A stretch of 64,000 bases of DNA from Candidatus Eisenbacteria bacterium (GTDB lineage Bacteria > Eisenbacteria > RBG-16-71-46 > SZUA-252), in the NCBI GenBank assembly GCA_005893305.1, contig VBOZ01000014.1, forward strand, positions 1 to 64,000, read 5' to 3'. Every line of letters begins with the position of its first letter. Position 1 is the first letter of the stretch. Position numbers and translations under genes: made by a program. Below, piece after piece: positions 1-9,029 of this stretch. The notes beneath the pieces are model-generated. The model had not been told where the DNA came from and made no database searches. It was given only the letters and a program-made list of their open reading frames with translations.

Positions 1-326
1 CCCATGTTGGCGCCGCAGACCACGACCATCTCGAGGCCCGCTTCCTCCGCGATCCCCTTCAGGCCCGCGGGCGACATCTCGCGCGAGGAGCCGATGGCGA
101 AGCGGTCGCCGGCGATCAGGAACGTCTCGCCGGAGTGAACGCGCTTGCGGAAGCCCGGCATCAGGTGGCGGAAAGCGCCCGCCTTCCAGCGCTCGTCGAG
201 GCTGGCGAGGCTCTCCGAGACGCAGTCGTCGGCCGGGGTGATCTGGTCGGTGTCGATCGCGTCGAGCTTTTTCCCGGGCCGCTTGGGGTCCCAGAAGATG
301 AGGGCGCGGCCGCGAATGGTCTTCAT
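1..326 (-). CDS. 3-isopropylmalate dehydratase small-subunit-like protein (LeuD/aconitase swivel domain), partial
   Basis: The first 108 residues are present and the gene runs off the left edge of the window. The ATG is at 326-324. The protein opens with a MKTIRGRALIF strand, then DAIDTDQITPAD, the signature of the aconitase C-terminal swivel domain (D-N/T-I-x-T-D-x-I). Further on comes GDRFAIGSSREMSP, matching the substrate-binding G-S-S-R-E loop of LeuD and aconitase small subunits. In leucine synthesis such subunits pair with a [4Fe-4S] large subunit to isomerise isopropylmalate. The long loop between the two motifs and a Met in place of the usual His after SSRE leave the exact substrate open (isopropylmalate, homoaconitate or a related acid). 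The partner subunit is not in the window. Confidence 0.8.
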   Translation of the reverse strand, partial: MKTIRGRALIFWDPKRPGKKLDAIDTDQITPADDCVSESLASLDERWKAGAFRHLMPGFRKRVHSGETFLIAGDRFAIGSSREMSPAGLKGIAEEAGLEMVVVCGANM

Positions 327-387
327 GAGGAGAGTGTATCGCGCCGCGCGGCGGCGCCGCTACCCGGTGCTCGGTGCGACGGGCAGC

Positions 388-2853
388 TTATCGAGCGCCG
401 CGAATGTCGTCGAGGGCCCGCTCGAAGGCGCTTCGCACCGAGTCGAGGGCCTCGGTCTGGAGGGCATCCTGGATGCTGGATTCCGCGCGAGGCGACTTCA
501 GCTTCTGAAGCGATCCGGCCGCGGCGCTCCGGACGCGGAACCAGGGATCGCGGAGCAGCTCGATCAGGCGGCTCTCGACGCTCTTCTCCAACGTTCCCAG
601 CTTTCCAAGCGCCTTCGTCGCGGCCTCCCGCCCCTCGTTCTTGAAGCGCGGCTGCGTGTAATCGAGAAGGATCGGGATCGCGCGCCCCTCCTTGAGCCCC
701 GCCATCCCGTCGAAGATGAGGAAGCGGAGCATGTCGCGGTGGCTCTCGCGGCCGACCTCGGCCTGCAGCGCCTCGAATGCTCCCGGTCGTCCGATCTTCG
801 CGATGCCGAGGAGCGCGACGCCGACGTTGAAGGACGATGTCTCGGAGCTCACGAGCCGCTTCAGCCGCTTCTGGGCCGAATCGTCGCCGATCCAACCCAA
901 CGCCCAGATGATCGCGCGCCGCACCCGCGTGTGCTGGCCCTGGGCCAGCGGCGCGAGCCGCTCGGTGAGCCCGGATACCTTTCGCCCGATCTCGCCGAGC
1001 GAGACCGCCGCGGCCATCCGAACGCCCCAGAAGCGATCCCGCCGAACGGCGCGGAGGAGGGCGGCGATGACGCGCTCGTCGCCCCGTACCGCGAGCTCGC
1101 GGGCGCAGCGGATCCGCTCGAGCACGAACGGGGAACGCGCCAGACCGAAGAGCAGCTCCTCGCTCGAACGCGGGAATTCCATCTGCTTGAGCACGTCGTG
1201 CTCGGGATCGAGCGCGACGTAGCGCGGCCGCGCGGGCAGCGGAATGTGGATCGTTTCCCGCCGGCCGTGGACGTCCAGATTCACGCGCAGACGCTTCCCC
1301 GCCGCCACGACCTCGAGAGTCATCGGAATCCGGAAGATGGGCGTGACATCATCCGTGTCCTGAACCTGCTCCACGGTGAGGAGAAGGCTCTTCGCCGCCT
1401 CGTCCCAGAGGCGGCTCACGCGAAGCTCCGGATGGCCGCCGCGGTTCGTCCATTGACTGAAAAACCAACCGAGGTTCCGACCCGTCTCGTCCTCGAAGGC
1501 GCGCCTTAGGTCCGCGGTCTCGACCGGGCCGAACGCGTGCCGCTTGAGGTAGCCGCGGAGCGAGCGGCGCCAGGCGGCGTCTCCCAGCACGGCCCGGAGC
1601 ATGTGGAGGACGCACGCCCCCTTCTCGTAGAGGTGCCGGTCGAAGATCGCGGTCGGATATTTCCAGCGCGTCTCGACGAGGGGGCGGCGGTAATCCTCGC
1701 CGTCCTCGGTCAGGTAGGAGCACATCTGCTCCAGACGGGCGAAATCGGCGTCGTCGCGCCCACCGTCGGCCTCGCGGTAGACGATCTCCGAATAGGTCGC
1801 GAACCCCTCGTTGAGCCAGCCCTCCGACCAGTCGCGGCAGGTCACGAGATCGCCCCACCATTGGTGGGCCAGCTCGTGGGAGATGAGGGAATCGTAGCTC
1901 TCGTCGAAGGAGTCGTTGGCCGACTGGAGCGCCCGCTCGAAGAGCGTCGTCGCGCTCGTGTTCTCCATCCCGCCATAGGTAAAGTCGGCCACCGTGGACT
2001 GCGCGTACTTCGGGTACGGATAGGGGTATCCGAAGATCTTGGAGAAGGTCGCGATCATGTGCGGGGTCTTTCGAAGGAGGGCGCGACCCTCTCGCTCCAT
2101 GCCGCGCGGCACGTAGCCAAGAAGCGGCACCTTCCCGGCGCGATCCTTCAGCTCCGAGTATTTCCCGACGACCAGCGAGGTCAGGTAGGCGGGATGAGGC
2201 GTTTCCTGCCGCCAATGAAACGTCACCGTGCGGGCGCGGGGATTCTTCCGCCGCGCGACGAGGCGGCCGTTCCCGATCGCGCGGTAGCCCGCGGGGACGG
2301 TCGCGATCATCTCAAGGGTGGAGCGGCTCTCCGTGCTCTCGAGGCAAGGGATCCACCAGTGCGTGTCGTTCGCTTGTCCCTGGGACCACCCGGAGAGCTG
2401 ACGATGCGGCTCCGCCTCGGTGGGGCCGATGAAGAAGAAGCCCTTCCGCGGGCTCGTCGCGTAGGCGACCTCGAAGGTCGCGCGCCCGCCCGCTCTAAGC
2501 GGCCGAGGAAGCGTCAGCCGAAGCGTGTCTCGATCCGACGAGTACGGGAGATTTCGCCGACCCGAGCGAACGGACTCGAACCGCATTTCCGTCGCGTCGA
2601 GGACGACGTCGCGAAGACCGTCGCGGAGCGCCTCGACGGTGATCGTGACGCGGCCCCGGAGCTCCCGCTTCTCCAGATCGACCCCGAGCTTCACCCGACA
2701 GTGTCGAACGTGGAAATCCAGATCCGAGCGCGGCGAGTGTGGAGCGTTCCACGGCTTCCTGCCGGTCGGCGGGAATGCATCGAACGGGGGCGTGTCGAGC
2801 GCCGCCCGGCGTCCGAGAAATATGGGATGGAAGAACGGATCATGGACCGGCAA
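388..2853 (-). CDS. M1 family zinc aminopeptidase with C-terminal HEAT repeats
   Basis: A gluzincin aminopeptidase of roughly 820 residues. The exopeptidase motif GGMENTSAT is followed by the zinc motif HELAHQWWGDL (codons near 1848-1878) with the third ligand in WLNEGFATYSE, the canonical HExxH-x18-E arrangement. An N-terminal beta domain precedes it. The last 240 or so residues are HEAT-like helical repeats (VRMAAAVSLGEIG, VRRAIIWALGWIG, VRSAAAGSLQKL), which replace the usual ERAP-type C-terminal domain. The longest frame begins at an ATG at 2955 that overlaps the divergent permease. A TTGACA/GACGAT promoter lies inside that extension, so I favour TTG at 2853; TTG 2865 and GTG 2880 are alternatives. 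No signal peptide is obvious from the chosen start. It probably trims N-terminal residues from peptides. Confidence 0.88.
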   Translation of the reverse strand: MPVHDPFFHPIFLGRRAALDTPPFDAFPPTGRKPWNAPHSPRSDLDFHVRHCRVKLGVDLEKRELRGRVTITVEALRDGLRDVVLDATEMRFESVRSGRRNLPYSSDRDTLRLTLPRPLRAGGRATFEVAYATSPRKGFFFIGPTEAEPHRQLSGWSQGQANDTHWWIPCLESTESRSTLEMIATVPAGYRAIGNGRLVARRKNPRARTVTFHWRQETPHPAYLTSLVVGKYSELKDRAGKVPLLGYVPRGMEREGRALLRKTPHMIATFSKIFGYPYPYPKYAQSTVADFTYGGMENTSATTLFERALQSANDSFDESYDSLISHELAHQWWGDLVTCRDWSEGWLNEGFATYSEIVYREADGGRDDADFARLEQMCSYLTEDGEDYRRPLVETRWKYPTAIFDRHLYEKGACVLHMLRAVLGDAAWRRSLRGYLKRHAFGPVETADLRRAFEDETGRNLGWFFSQWTNRGGHPELRVSRLWDEAAKSLLLTVEQVQDTDDVTPIFRIPMTLEVVAAGKRLRVNLDVHGRRETIHIPLPARPRYVALDPEHDVLKQMEFPRSSEELLFGLARSPFVLERIRCARELAVRGDERVIAALLRAVRRDRFWGVRMAAAVSLGEIGRKVSGLTERLAPLAQGQHTRVRRAIIWALGWIGDDSAQKRLKRLVSSETSSFNVGVALLGIAKIGRPGAFEALQAEVGRESHRDMLRFLIFDGMAGLKEGRAIPILLDYTQPRFKNEGREAATKALGKLGTLEKSVESRLIELLRDPWFRVRSAAAGSLQKLKSPRAESSIQDALQTEALDSVRSAFERALDDIRGAR

Positions 2854-2883
2854 AGAACCCCCCAATTTTGTTGGAACCACAGC

Positions 2884-2912
2884 ATCGTCACCGACTTGGG
2901 AGGGCGTGTCAA
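2884..2912 (-). promoter_or_regulatory. Candidate sigma70-type promoter for the M1 aminopeptidase
   Basis: On the minus strand a perfect -35 TTGACA (2912-2907) is followed after 17 bases by GACGAT (2889-2884), a weak -10. The predicted transcript start near 2877 lies downstream of the ATG at 2955, which argues for a later peptidase start. Confidence 0.4.
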
Positions 2913-2942
2913 GGAGCGCCCGCTTCAGGCTAGAATGGCCGG

Positions 2943-3836
2943 ATGGACCTCGCATCGACTTGGGGATCGGTCTTCCGCGTCTTCATGGAAGCCGCGATCG
3001 AGATCGTGCCCTTCTTCCTTCTCGCCGTTTTCCTCGGCTCGCTCTTGGAAGAGTTCGTATCGGAGCGGACGATTGGGCGCTTCCTGACCGGTCGCCAACC
3101 CGGAACGATGCTGCTCGCGTCCGTGACCGGTGCGCTGATTCCGCTCTGCACGTGCGGGATGGTCCCGCTGGCGGTCTCGCTCCGCCGGCGCGGCGGCGAT
3201 CTCAAGCACACGTTCGCGTTCCTCACCGCCGGCGCCACGGTCAGCGTCCCGGTGCTCCTCTTGACCTGGAAGGTTCTCGGGGCCGAGTGGATGCTGGTCA
3301 GGCTCCTCGCGTCGGTCCTCTTCGGCCTCCTCGTCGGCTACGCGGGGATCGGGGTGCTGCGCGGATCGGCGGCGGAGCCGCTGCCCGGCGCCTCACCCGA
3401 GGCTTCTCCGAATCCGCCGGCGCGATCGCGAGCGGCGTCCGTGTGGCGCCGGTTCTGGGGCCAGATGAAGGAGTACTTCCCCTGGGTCGTCGCCAGCCTC
3501 GCGCTGGCGGCGGTGGTGGATACGCTCGTTCCCCGGCATTGGATCCACGTGCTCTACGGCCAGAAGATGGTGGCCGGCTCCCTGCTCGCCTCCCTCTCCG
3601 GTATCCCGTTCTATTTCTGCTCGGGCGCCGAGCTGCCCCTCGTGCGGGAGCTCATCGAGAAAGGAATGGGGACAGGGCCCGCGACCGCGATGCTCCTCGC
3701 GGTGCCGATCGTGAACATCCTCACCTTCGGCGTCGTCTCGAGGTGGTTGGGCGCGCGGGGGGCGCTCGCCTACTTAACACTCTGCGTCGCGTCCTCCACC
3801 GTCCTCGGCTCGATCACGGGCTTGCTCTGGCGGTGA
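2943..3836 (+). CDS. Permease of the ArsP/DUF318 (YraQ-like) family, probable metal or metalloid efflux
   Basis: A polytopic protein of 297 residues with about eight hydrophobic segments. The first helix pair ends in LIPLCTCGMVPLAVSLRRRG, where the C-x-C-G-x-x-P loop followed by a basic stretch is the hallmark of this permease family (PF03773). A second related repeat, PFYFCSGAELPLVRELIEKG, occurs around residue 220, consistent with the internal duplication of the family. Characterised members export methylarsenite or copper/zinc; the substrate here cannot be told from sequence, although the paired cysteines favour a soft metal. It stands alone, divergent from the M1 peptidase and with only a weak ribosome-binding site. 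Confidence 0.82.
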   Translation: MDLASTWGSVFRVFMEAAIEIVPFFLLAVFLGSLLEEFVSERTIGRFLTGRQPGTMLLASVTGALIPLCTCGMVPLAVSLRRRGGDLKHTFAFLTAGATVSVPVLLLTWKVLGAEWMLVRLLASVLFGLLVGYAGIGVLRGSAAEPLPGASPEASPNPPARSRAASVWRRFWGQMKEYFPWVVASLALAAVVDTLVPRHWIHVLYGQKMVAGSLLASLSGIPFYFCSGAELPLVRELIEKGMGTGPATAMLLAVPIVNILTFGVVSRWLGARGALAYLTLCVASSTVLGSITGLLWR

Positions 3837-3866
3837 GCGCGGCTCCGCTCGCCTTCGCGCCGGCGC

Positions 3867-4595
3867 TCACTTCCGCGGCGGCTGGCTCGGACGCAGCTCG
3901 ACCCGGCTCGGCAGCGAGCGGGACGGATGGCGGAGAAGGTCGAGCATCGCCTGCGCCACGTCCGAGGCCGCGAGCTTCCACTCCTGCGTGGGATCGGGCG
4001 ATCTTCCGTTGAAATTCGTGTTCACGCTGCCCGGCATGATGTAGCTGACGCGGATCCCGTCGTACCGCACTTCCTGCATCAGGGCCTCGGACATCCCGTT
4101 CACGGCGAACTTGGAAGCGTTGTACGCGGTGGCGGTCGGGAAGGCGTTCTTCCCGGCGAGGCTCGAGATGTTGATGATGTAGCCTCCGCCGCGGCGCCGC
4201 ATCCGGGGAATCGCCGCGCGCGAGCAGAGGAAGACGCCGGTCACGTTGGTTTCGATAACCCGGTTCCACTCCTCGAGCGTCATCTCCTCCAAATTCTTGA
4301 AAAGGCCCACGCCCGCGTTGTTGACCAGGATGTCGACCCCGCCGAAGGCGCTCTCCGCGGCGCGAAAAAGCGCGTCGACCTGGGCCTCGAGCCGCACGTC
4401 GCAGACCTGCGCGGCCACGCGCTTGGGGTGCGACGCCATGAGTCGCTTCCCCACCGCCGCGACCTCGCCCTCGTTCCGGGCGGAGACCACGACCTTCGCA
4501 CCCGACCCGAGCAACGCCTCTGCGGTGGCGAGACCGATTCCCTTCGTGCTGCCGGTAACCACGGCTACCTTGTCCCGAATCGCTTCATCGCTCAT
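3867..4595 (-). CDS. Short-chain dehydrogenase/reductase (classical SDR)
   Basis: A 242-residue Rossmann oxidoreductase. The dinucleotide-binding motif TGSTKGIG is at residues 14-21, VNNAG sits near residue 92, the catalytic serine lies in NISSLAG, and the Tyr-Lys pair is in AYNASKF. These are the full catalytic set of classical SDRs, close in style to 3-oxoacyl-ACP reductases and sepiapterin-reductase-like enzymes. The ATG at 4595 overlaps the stop of the upstream hydrolase gene by four bases (ATGA), so the two are co-translated. The specific carbonyl or alcohol substrate is unknown. Confidence 0.88.
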   Translation of the reverse strand: MSDEAIRDKVAVVTGSTKGIGLATAEALLGSGAKVVVSARNEGEVAAVGKRLMASHPKRVAAQVCDVRLEAQVDALFRAAESAFGGVDILVNNAGVGLFKNLEEMTLEEWNRVIETNVTGVFLCSRAAIPRMRRRGGGYIINISSLAGKNAFPTATAYNASKFAVNGMSEALMQEVRYDGIRVSYIMPGSVNTNFNGRSPDPTQEWKLAASDVAQAMLDLLRHPSRSLPSRVELRPSQPPRK

Positions 4596-5221
4596 TTCCC
4601 CTCCATGCCGAGCCCGTCGCGGAGCGCCGCGGCAAGCTGGCTCAATCGTCCCGTGAAAAAATGGTCGGCGTCCGCCACGAAGCGCGCCTCGACACGGCCA
4701 TGCGGCTTGAGCCGCGCCACCAAGGCCAACGCGTCTTCGCGGCTACCGTATTGATCGTGGTCCCCCTGGACGATCAGCATCGGCGCGGGGGGCCGGGTCA
4801 GAAAATCGAACGTGCGCCCGTCGATGTTCACGGTCACCGGCATCCCGAGCGCCACGAACTGCTCGAGGTGATCGTCCTGGATCGCCCACCTGGCTCCCAC
4901 CCACGACCCGAACGAGAAGCCCGCGAGCCAGAGTGTCGGCAGCCCGGTTTGCGCGCGGGCGTACGCCGCGGCGGCTGCCACGTCGCCCACCTCGCCGTCG
5001 CCGCCCGAGTACCCCCCCTCGCTCCTCCCGACCCCTCGAAAATTGAAGCGGAGCGTCGCGTGCCCGGCCTCGGTGAGCACCTTGTATACGGTGTGGACTA
5101 CCTTGCTGTGCATCGATCCCCCGTGCGCCGGATGGGGGTGCGCGATGACCGCGGCGGGGAGACCGCGCCCCGGATCGCACCAGAGCCCTTCCAGGGCCCC
5201 CTCGGGTCCGGGAAATTTCAC
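4592..5221 (-). CDS. Alpha/beta-fold hydrolase (COG2945-like)
   Basis: A small serine hydrolase. The oxyanion segment AHPHPAHGGSM is followed by FNFRGVGRSEG, the nucleophile elbow GFSFGS, an acid in VQGDHDQYG and the histidine in DADHFFTG, in the order expected for this cofactor-free family. I place the start at GTG 5221, which gives 209 residues, the usual family length. The frame is open to an ATG at 5350, but the extra N-terminus is unlike the family and overlaps the promoter and start of the divergent E1 gene. It is the first gene of a two-gene operon with the SDR. The natural ester or acyl substrate is unknown. Confidence 0.8.
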   Translation of the reverse strand: MKFPGPEGALEGLWCDPGRGLPAAVIAHPHPAHGGSMHSKVVHTVYKVLTEAGHATLRFNFRGVGRSEGGYSGGDGEVGDVAAAAAYARAQTGLPTLWLAGFSFGSWVGARWAIQDDHLEQFVALGMPVTVNIDGRTFDFLTRPPAPMLIVQGDHDQYGSREDALALVARLKPHGRVEARFVADADHFFTGRLSQLAAALRDGLGMEGK

Positions 5222-5325
5222 GGTCGTGACAGTGAGTGCGCTCGTTCGCTCCTCCTGGTTGACCCGCGCGGCCCCGTAGGGCGGCGGCGTCCAATTCCAG
5301 CGTGCCGGCCGGTCAGTCTCTCCGT

Positions 5326-5331
5326 TATAAT
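5326..5331 (+). promoter_or_regulatory. -10 element (TATAAT) for the E1 dehydrogenase gene
   Basis: A consensus TATAAT lies 45 bases upstream of the GTG start at 5377. No good -35 is seen at 16-18 bases. Its position downstream of the ATG at 5302 argues against that ATG being used. Confidence 0.4.
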
Positions 5332-5376
5332 GTGGGCGCTCAAGTCGCAAAATCCCTACTCGCGGAGGTACCCTGG

Positions 5377-7485
5377 GTGGCGCTGCGTGTCGAAAACCTG
5401 ACGTTCTTGGGACTTAACCGCACCGACCTTCTCGAGCTCTACCGGCTCATGCTCCTTTCTCGTCGCCTCGACGACGAGGAGATCAAGCTCAAGAAGCAGA
5501 ACTTGATCTACTTCCAGATCAGCGGCGCCGGACACGAGGCCGTGCTGGTGGCGGCCGGCAAGGCGCTCCGATCCGGGTCCGACTGGTTCTATCCCTACTA
5601 CCGCGACCGCGCCCTGATGCTCACCCTCGGCATGACCCCCCTCGAGATGCTCTACGAGGCGGTCGGCGCCGCCGCGGACCCGAACTCGGGCGGCCGGCAG
5701 ATGCCGTGCCACTGGGGCCTGAAGCGCGCCAACGTCGTCTCCCAGTCGAGCCCGACCGGGACACAATTCCTCCAGGCGGTGGGCTGCTCGGAGGGCGGAC
5801 GCCTTCTCGCTTTGATGCATGAACTTAAAGAAAGACCACCGTATCGTGAGGACGAGGTTGTCTACGTCTCGGCCGGCGACGGCACGACCAGCGAGGGCGA
5901 GTTCTGGGAGGCGATCAACACGGCCGCCACCGACGCGCTCCCGGTCCTCTTCCTGATCACCGACAACCAGTACGCGATCTCGGTGCCGGTGGAGGCCCAG
6001 ACGCCGGGCGGCGACATCGGGCGCTGCATGAGCTCTGTCCCCGGTCTTCGCGTGATGCGGGTCGACGGGACCGATCCGCTCGCGTCCTACCAGGCGATGG
6101 TCGAGGCGGCTCAGCATCTGCGCGCGGGGAAAGGCCCGGTCCTCCTGCACGCGATGGTGATCCGCCCGTACGGCCACTCGATGTCGGACGACGAGCAGTC
6201 GTACAAGCCGCCGCGCGAGCGCGAGGAAGAGGCGAAGCGCGATCCGATCACGACCTACCCGAAATATTTGATCCGCGAGGGGCTCGCGACCCAGGAGGCG
6301 ATCGAGCAGATCCAGAAGGACGTGGAGGCGGAGATCGCCGAGGCCGAGGCCCAGGCGCTGAAGGCGGCGAAGCCCAAGCCGGAGACGATCTACGACCATC
6401 TCTACTCGCCGACCGTCGATCCGACGAGCCGCGCGTTCGAGACCGAGCCGCGCTTCGAGGGACAGCCCGAGACGATGGTGACCCTCATCAACCGCTGCCT
6501 CAAGGACGAGATGACGCGCGATCCGCGCATCGTGCTCTTCGGCGAGGACGTGGCCGACGCGACGCGGGAGCAGAATCTGGAATCGGTGCCCGGCAAGGGC
6601 GGGGTCTTCAAGGTCACCTACGGACTTCAGAAGCAGTTCGGCAAGGACCGCGTCTTCAATTCGCCCTTGGCCGAAGCCAACATCGTCGGCCGCGCGATCG
6701 GGATGGCCACGCGCGGCGTCAAGCCGGTTGTCGAGATCCAGTTCTTCGATTACATCTGGCCCGCGATGATGCAGATCCGGAACGAGCTCTCGATGCTGCG
6801 CTGGAGATCGAACGGGGACTTCTCCTGCCCCGCCGTCATCCGCGTGGCGATCGGCGGGTATCTCCAGGGTGGATCGATCTACCACAGCCAGTCGGGCGAG
6901 AGCATCTTCGCCCACTGCCCGGGGCTCAGGATCGTCTTCCCCTCGACCGCGGTGGACGCGAACGGACTCCTCCGCACGTCGATCCGCTGTGACGACCCGG
7001 TTCTTTTCCTGGAGCACAAGCATATCTACCGTCAGCCGTACGCGAAGGGTCCCTATCCCGGACCGGACTTCATGGTCCCGTTCGGGAAGGCGCGTGTCGC
7101 GCGGGAGGGGACGAACATCTCGGTGATCACGTGGGGAGCGACCGTGAACCGCGCGCTCCTCGCCGCGCAGCGGCTCGAGGCGGAAGGAATCAGCGTGGAG
7201 GTGATCGATCTTCGCACGCTCCTCCCCTTCGACCGGGAGGCGATCCAAAAGACCGTCGAGAAGACGTCGCGCGCGCTGGTGCTCCATGAGGACGTGCTCA
7301 CGGGAGGCTTCGGCGGCGAGATCGCCTCGATCATCGCCGAGCACCACTTCGACTCGCTCGACGCGCCGGTCCGGAGGATCGGCGCCGCCGACACGCCGGT
7401 CGGCTACGCCCCCGACCTCGAGGCCGCGATCCTGCCCCAGGTGGACGGGATCACCGAAGCGATCCGGTCGCTGGCCCGCTACTAA
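5377..7485 (+). CDS. 2-oxoacid dehydrogenase E1, fused alpha and beta subunits
   Basis: A thiamine-diphosphate enzyme of 702 residues that joins the E1 alpha and beta chains in one polypeptide. The alpha half carries [13 protein letters not shown] with ITDNQYAIS about 30 residues later, the GDG-x(~28)-N ThDP/Mg motif. The beta half starts near residue 370 with the [12 protein letters not shown] and [12 protein letters not shown] motifs and ends in the transketolase C-domain (LITW-like [14 protein letters not shown]). Overall similarity is to branched-chain 2-oxoisovalerate dehydrogenases, with pyruvate an alternative. The start is GTG 5377, because GGAGG at 5364-5368 is spaced eight bases upstream; an in-frame ATG at 5302 lies before the -10. 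No E2 or E3 gene is nearby. Its stop codon overlaps the stop of the convergent NUDIX-MBL gene. Confidence 0.9.
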   Translation: MALRVENLTFLGLNRTDLLELYRLMLLSRRLDDEEIKLKKQNLIYFQISGAGHEAVLVAAGKALRSGSDWFYPYYRDRALMLTLGMTPLEMLYEAVGAAADPNSGGRQMPCHWGLKRANVVSQSSPTGTQFLQAVGCSEGGRLLALMHELKERPPYREDEVVYVSAGDGTTSEGEFWEAINTAATDALPVLFLITDNQYAISVPVEAQTPGGDIGRCMSSVPGLRVMRVDGTDPLASYQAMVEAAQHLRAGKGPVLLHAMVIRPYGHSMSDDEQSYKPPREREEEAKRDPITTYPKYLIREGLATQEAIEQIQKDVEAEIAEAEAQALKAAKPKPETIYDHLYSPTVDPTSRAFETEPRFEGQPETMVTLINRCLKDEMTRDPRIVLFGEDVADATREQNLESVPGKGGVFKVTYGLQKQFGKDRVFNSPLAEANIVGRAIGMATRGVKPVVEIQFFDYIWPAMMQIRNELSMLRWRSNGDFSCPAVIRVAIGGYLQGGSIYHSQSGESIFAHCPGLRIVFPSTAVDANGLLRTSIRCDDPVLFLEHKHIYRQPYAKGPYPGPDFMVPFGKARVAREGTNISVITWGATVNRALLAAQRLEAEGISVEVIDLRTLLPFDREAIQKTVEKTSRALVLHEDVLTGGFGGEIASIIAEHHFDSLDAPVRRIGAADTPVGYAPDLEAAILPQVDGITEAIRSLARY

Positions 7486-9029
7486 GTCTTCGGCCGATCC
7501 GCCGCCGGCGCCCGAGCGGCCGGTCCGGCCACCCGCTCCAAGCGCTCCCCCACCCGGCGAACACGACCCTCCTCGATCAGCTTCTCGAGGTGCGCACGCA
7601 GGGTTTTGAGGGCAAGCTGCGGCGCGGCGTCCGGCGAATCGGCATAGACCTTGGCGACAAGCTCCTCCTCCCCGAGCGGTCCCTTTTCGAGCGCGCGCAG
7701 GACACGCCCCTCCCGGAGCCTTCGATGCTCGATCAGAGTTTGTAGAGCCCGCTCGACCCCCCGGTTCGGAGGGCCATGACCCGGGATGAGCGTCCTCACG
7801 TCCATCGAGCGGATCCGCTCCAGGGACGCGATGTAGTCCCGCATGTTGCCCTCGGGCGGATCGATCACCACGGTTCCCAGCCCGGAGACCAGGTCGCCCG
7901 CGACGAGGGTCTTCGAGGTCTCCTCGAAGAAAGCCAAGTGGGAGCGCGAGTGCCCCGGCGTCTCGAGCACGCGCACCCGCCGCGGGTGGCGTCCCTGCAA
8001 CTCGATGACGTCGTCCTCGTGCAGCTCGCGATCGATCCGCGCGCGGTCCTGAACGAGCGGGTGCGCCCAGACAGGGATCCCGTAACGCTCGCGCACGGCC
8101 TCGACGCCCGCCAGGTGGTCCCGGTGGCGGTGCGTGAGCGCGATCGCGAGCGGCTTCCTGCCCGGGAGGAGCGCTTCATCGATCACGCGGTAGAGGGCGG
8201 CGAGCTCCTCCGGGTCCGCGCTCCCGGGATCCACGATCAGGACATCACCGTCCCCGATCACGACGGCGTTGGTGTGGGTCGCCGGCGGCAGGGTCTCGCT
8301 CTTCTGGGGAACCATCGTGATCGCGGGCCGAACGTCGACGTGGCGCGAGGGGACCTCGTTCGCCTCGGGAATCTGATGAAGCCGCGCCGGCAGATCGTGC
8401 TGGCCCTCCGCCAGGACGCGGATCGCGTGAAGGGTCGGCATCGCGAGCACGACCCGATCCTCCTCCCAAAGCTGAAGCGCCCGGGACGGCTCGACCCACT
8501 CCCCCGACTCGAGCTCACCCGGCCACACGTCGGGGGCCGCGGCAGTCTCCAGTTCCACGAAGAAGAAGTTCGTGTCGAATCGCGCCCGGCTGAAATGAGG
8601 CGTCACCCAGCGGCCGCATGGGACGTAGACCGAACGGTCGAGCTTCAACCCCCACGTCCCGACGGTCGGCCAGAACTCGATCTTTCCGTCCAGAAGGTCG
8701 CGCCTCACACGCCGCTGTTCTTCGAGCGGCGGGGGCGATCCGCGGAATCCGACGAGCATCCCGGTCTCCTCGAACGTCTCCCGCGCCGCGCAGCGGGCCA
8801 TCGTTTGCATGTAGGCGTCGGGACCGCCGTCGATCGGTCCGTCCTCGCGCGCGAGGCGGCCGCCGGGAAACGAGTGAAATCCGCCGAGGAACGGGTTCGC
8901 CTCCGAGCGCCTCACCCAGAGAAGCTGAAGCGGTTTCCCTCGGTGTATCGCGATGATGCTCGCGGCGGGGCGAAGCGCTGGCGATGCGGGACGAAGCGCT
9001 GGACCGCCGCCGCGGTTGTCGCGGCTCAT
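7482..9029 (-). CDS. NUDIX hydrolase fused to metallo-beta-lactamase-fold hydrolase
   Basis: One chain of 515 residues with two enzymes. Residues 20-200 form a NUDIX domain ([10 protein letters not shown], then [10 protein letters not shown] at 81-90, the RExxEExG core). Residues 225-440 form a metallo-beta-lactamase domain with THRHRDH at 299-305 (HxHxDH), the next ligand in PGHSRSH (H360) and D379 in AGDLVSG. The C-terminal 70 residues are a winged-helix extension ([18 protein letters not shown]), as in LACTB2-like proteins. LACTB2 relatives are endoribonucleases and NUDIX domains cleave nucleoside-diphosphate-linked compounds, so action on CoA, nucleotide or RNA derivatives is plausible but unproven. 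The ATG at 9029 overlaps the upstream methyltransferase stop by four bases. Confidence 0.87.
   Translation of the reverse strand: MSRDNRGGGPALRPASPALRPAASIIAIHRGKPLQLLWVRRSEANPFLGGFHSFPGGRLAREDGPIDGGPDAYMQTMARCAARETFEETGMLVGFRGSPPPLEEQRRVRRDLLDGKIEFWPTVGTWGLKLDRSVYVPCGRWVTPHFSRARFDTNFFFVELETAAAPDVWPGELESGEWVEPSRALQLWEEDRVVLAMPTLHAIRVLAEGQHDLPARLHQIPEANEVPSRHVDVRPAITMVPQKSETLPPATHTNAVVIGDGDVLIVDPGSADPEELAALYRVIDEALLPGRKPLAIALTHRHRDHLAGVEAVRERYGIPVWAHPLVQDRARIDRELHEDDVIELQGRHPRRVRVLETPGHSRSHLAFFEETSKTLVAGDLVSGLGTVVIDPPEGNMRDYIASLERIRSMDVRTLIPGHGPPNRGVERALQTLIEHRRLREGRVLRALEKGPLGEEELVAKVYADSPDAAPQLALKTLRAHLEKLIEEGRVRRVGERLERVAGPAARAPAADRPKT

Noticed and set aside
145-3087. Long plus-strand open frames opposite the M1 peptidase
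   Set aside because: High G+C removes stops from antisense frames. Their composition is Arg/Pro/Ala-rich with no conserved motifs, while the minus strand encodes a complete M1 enzyme.
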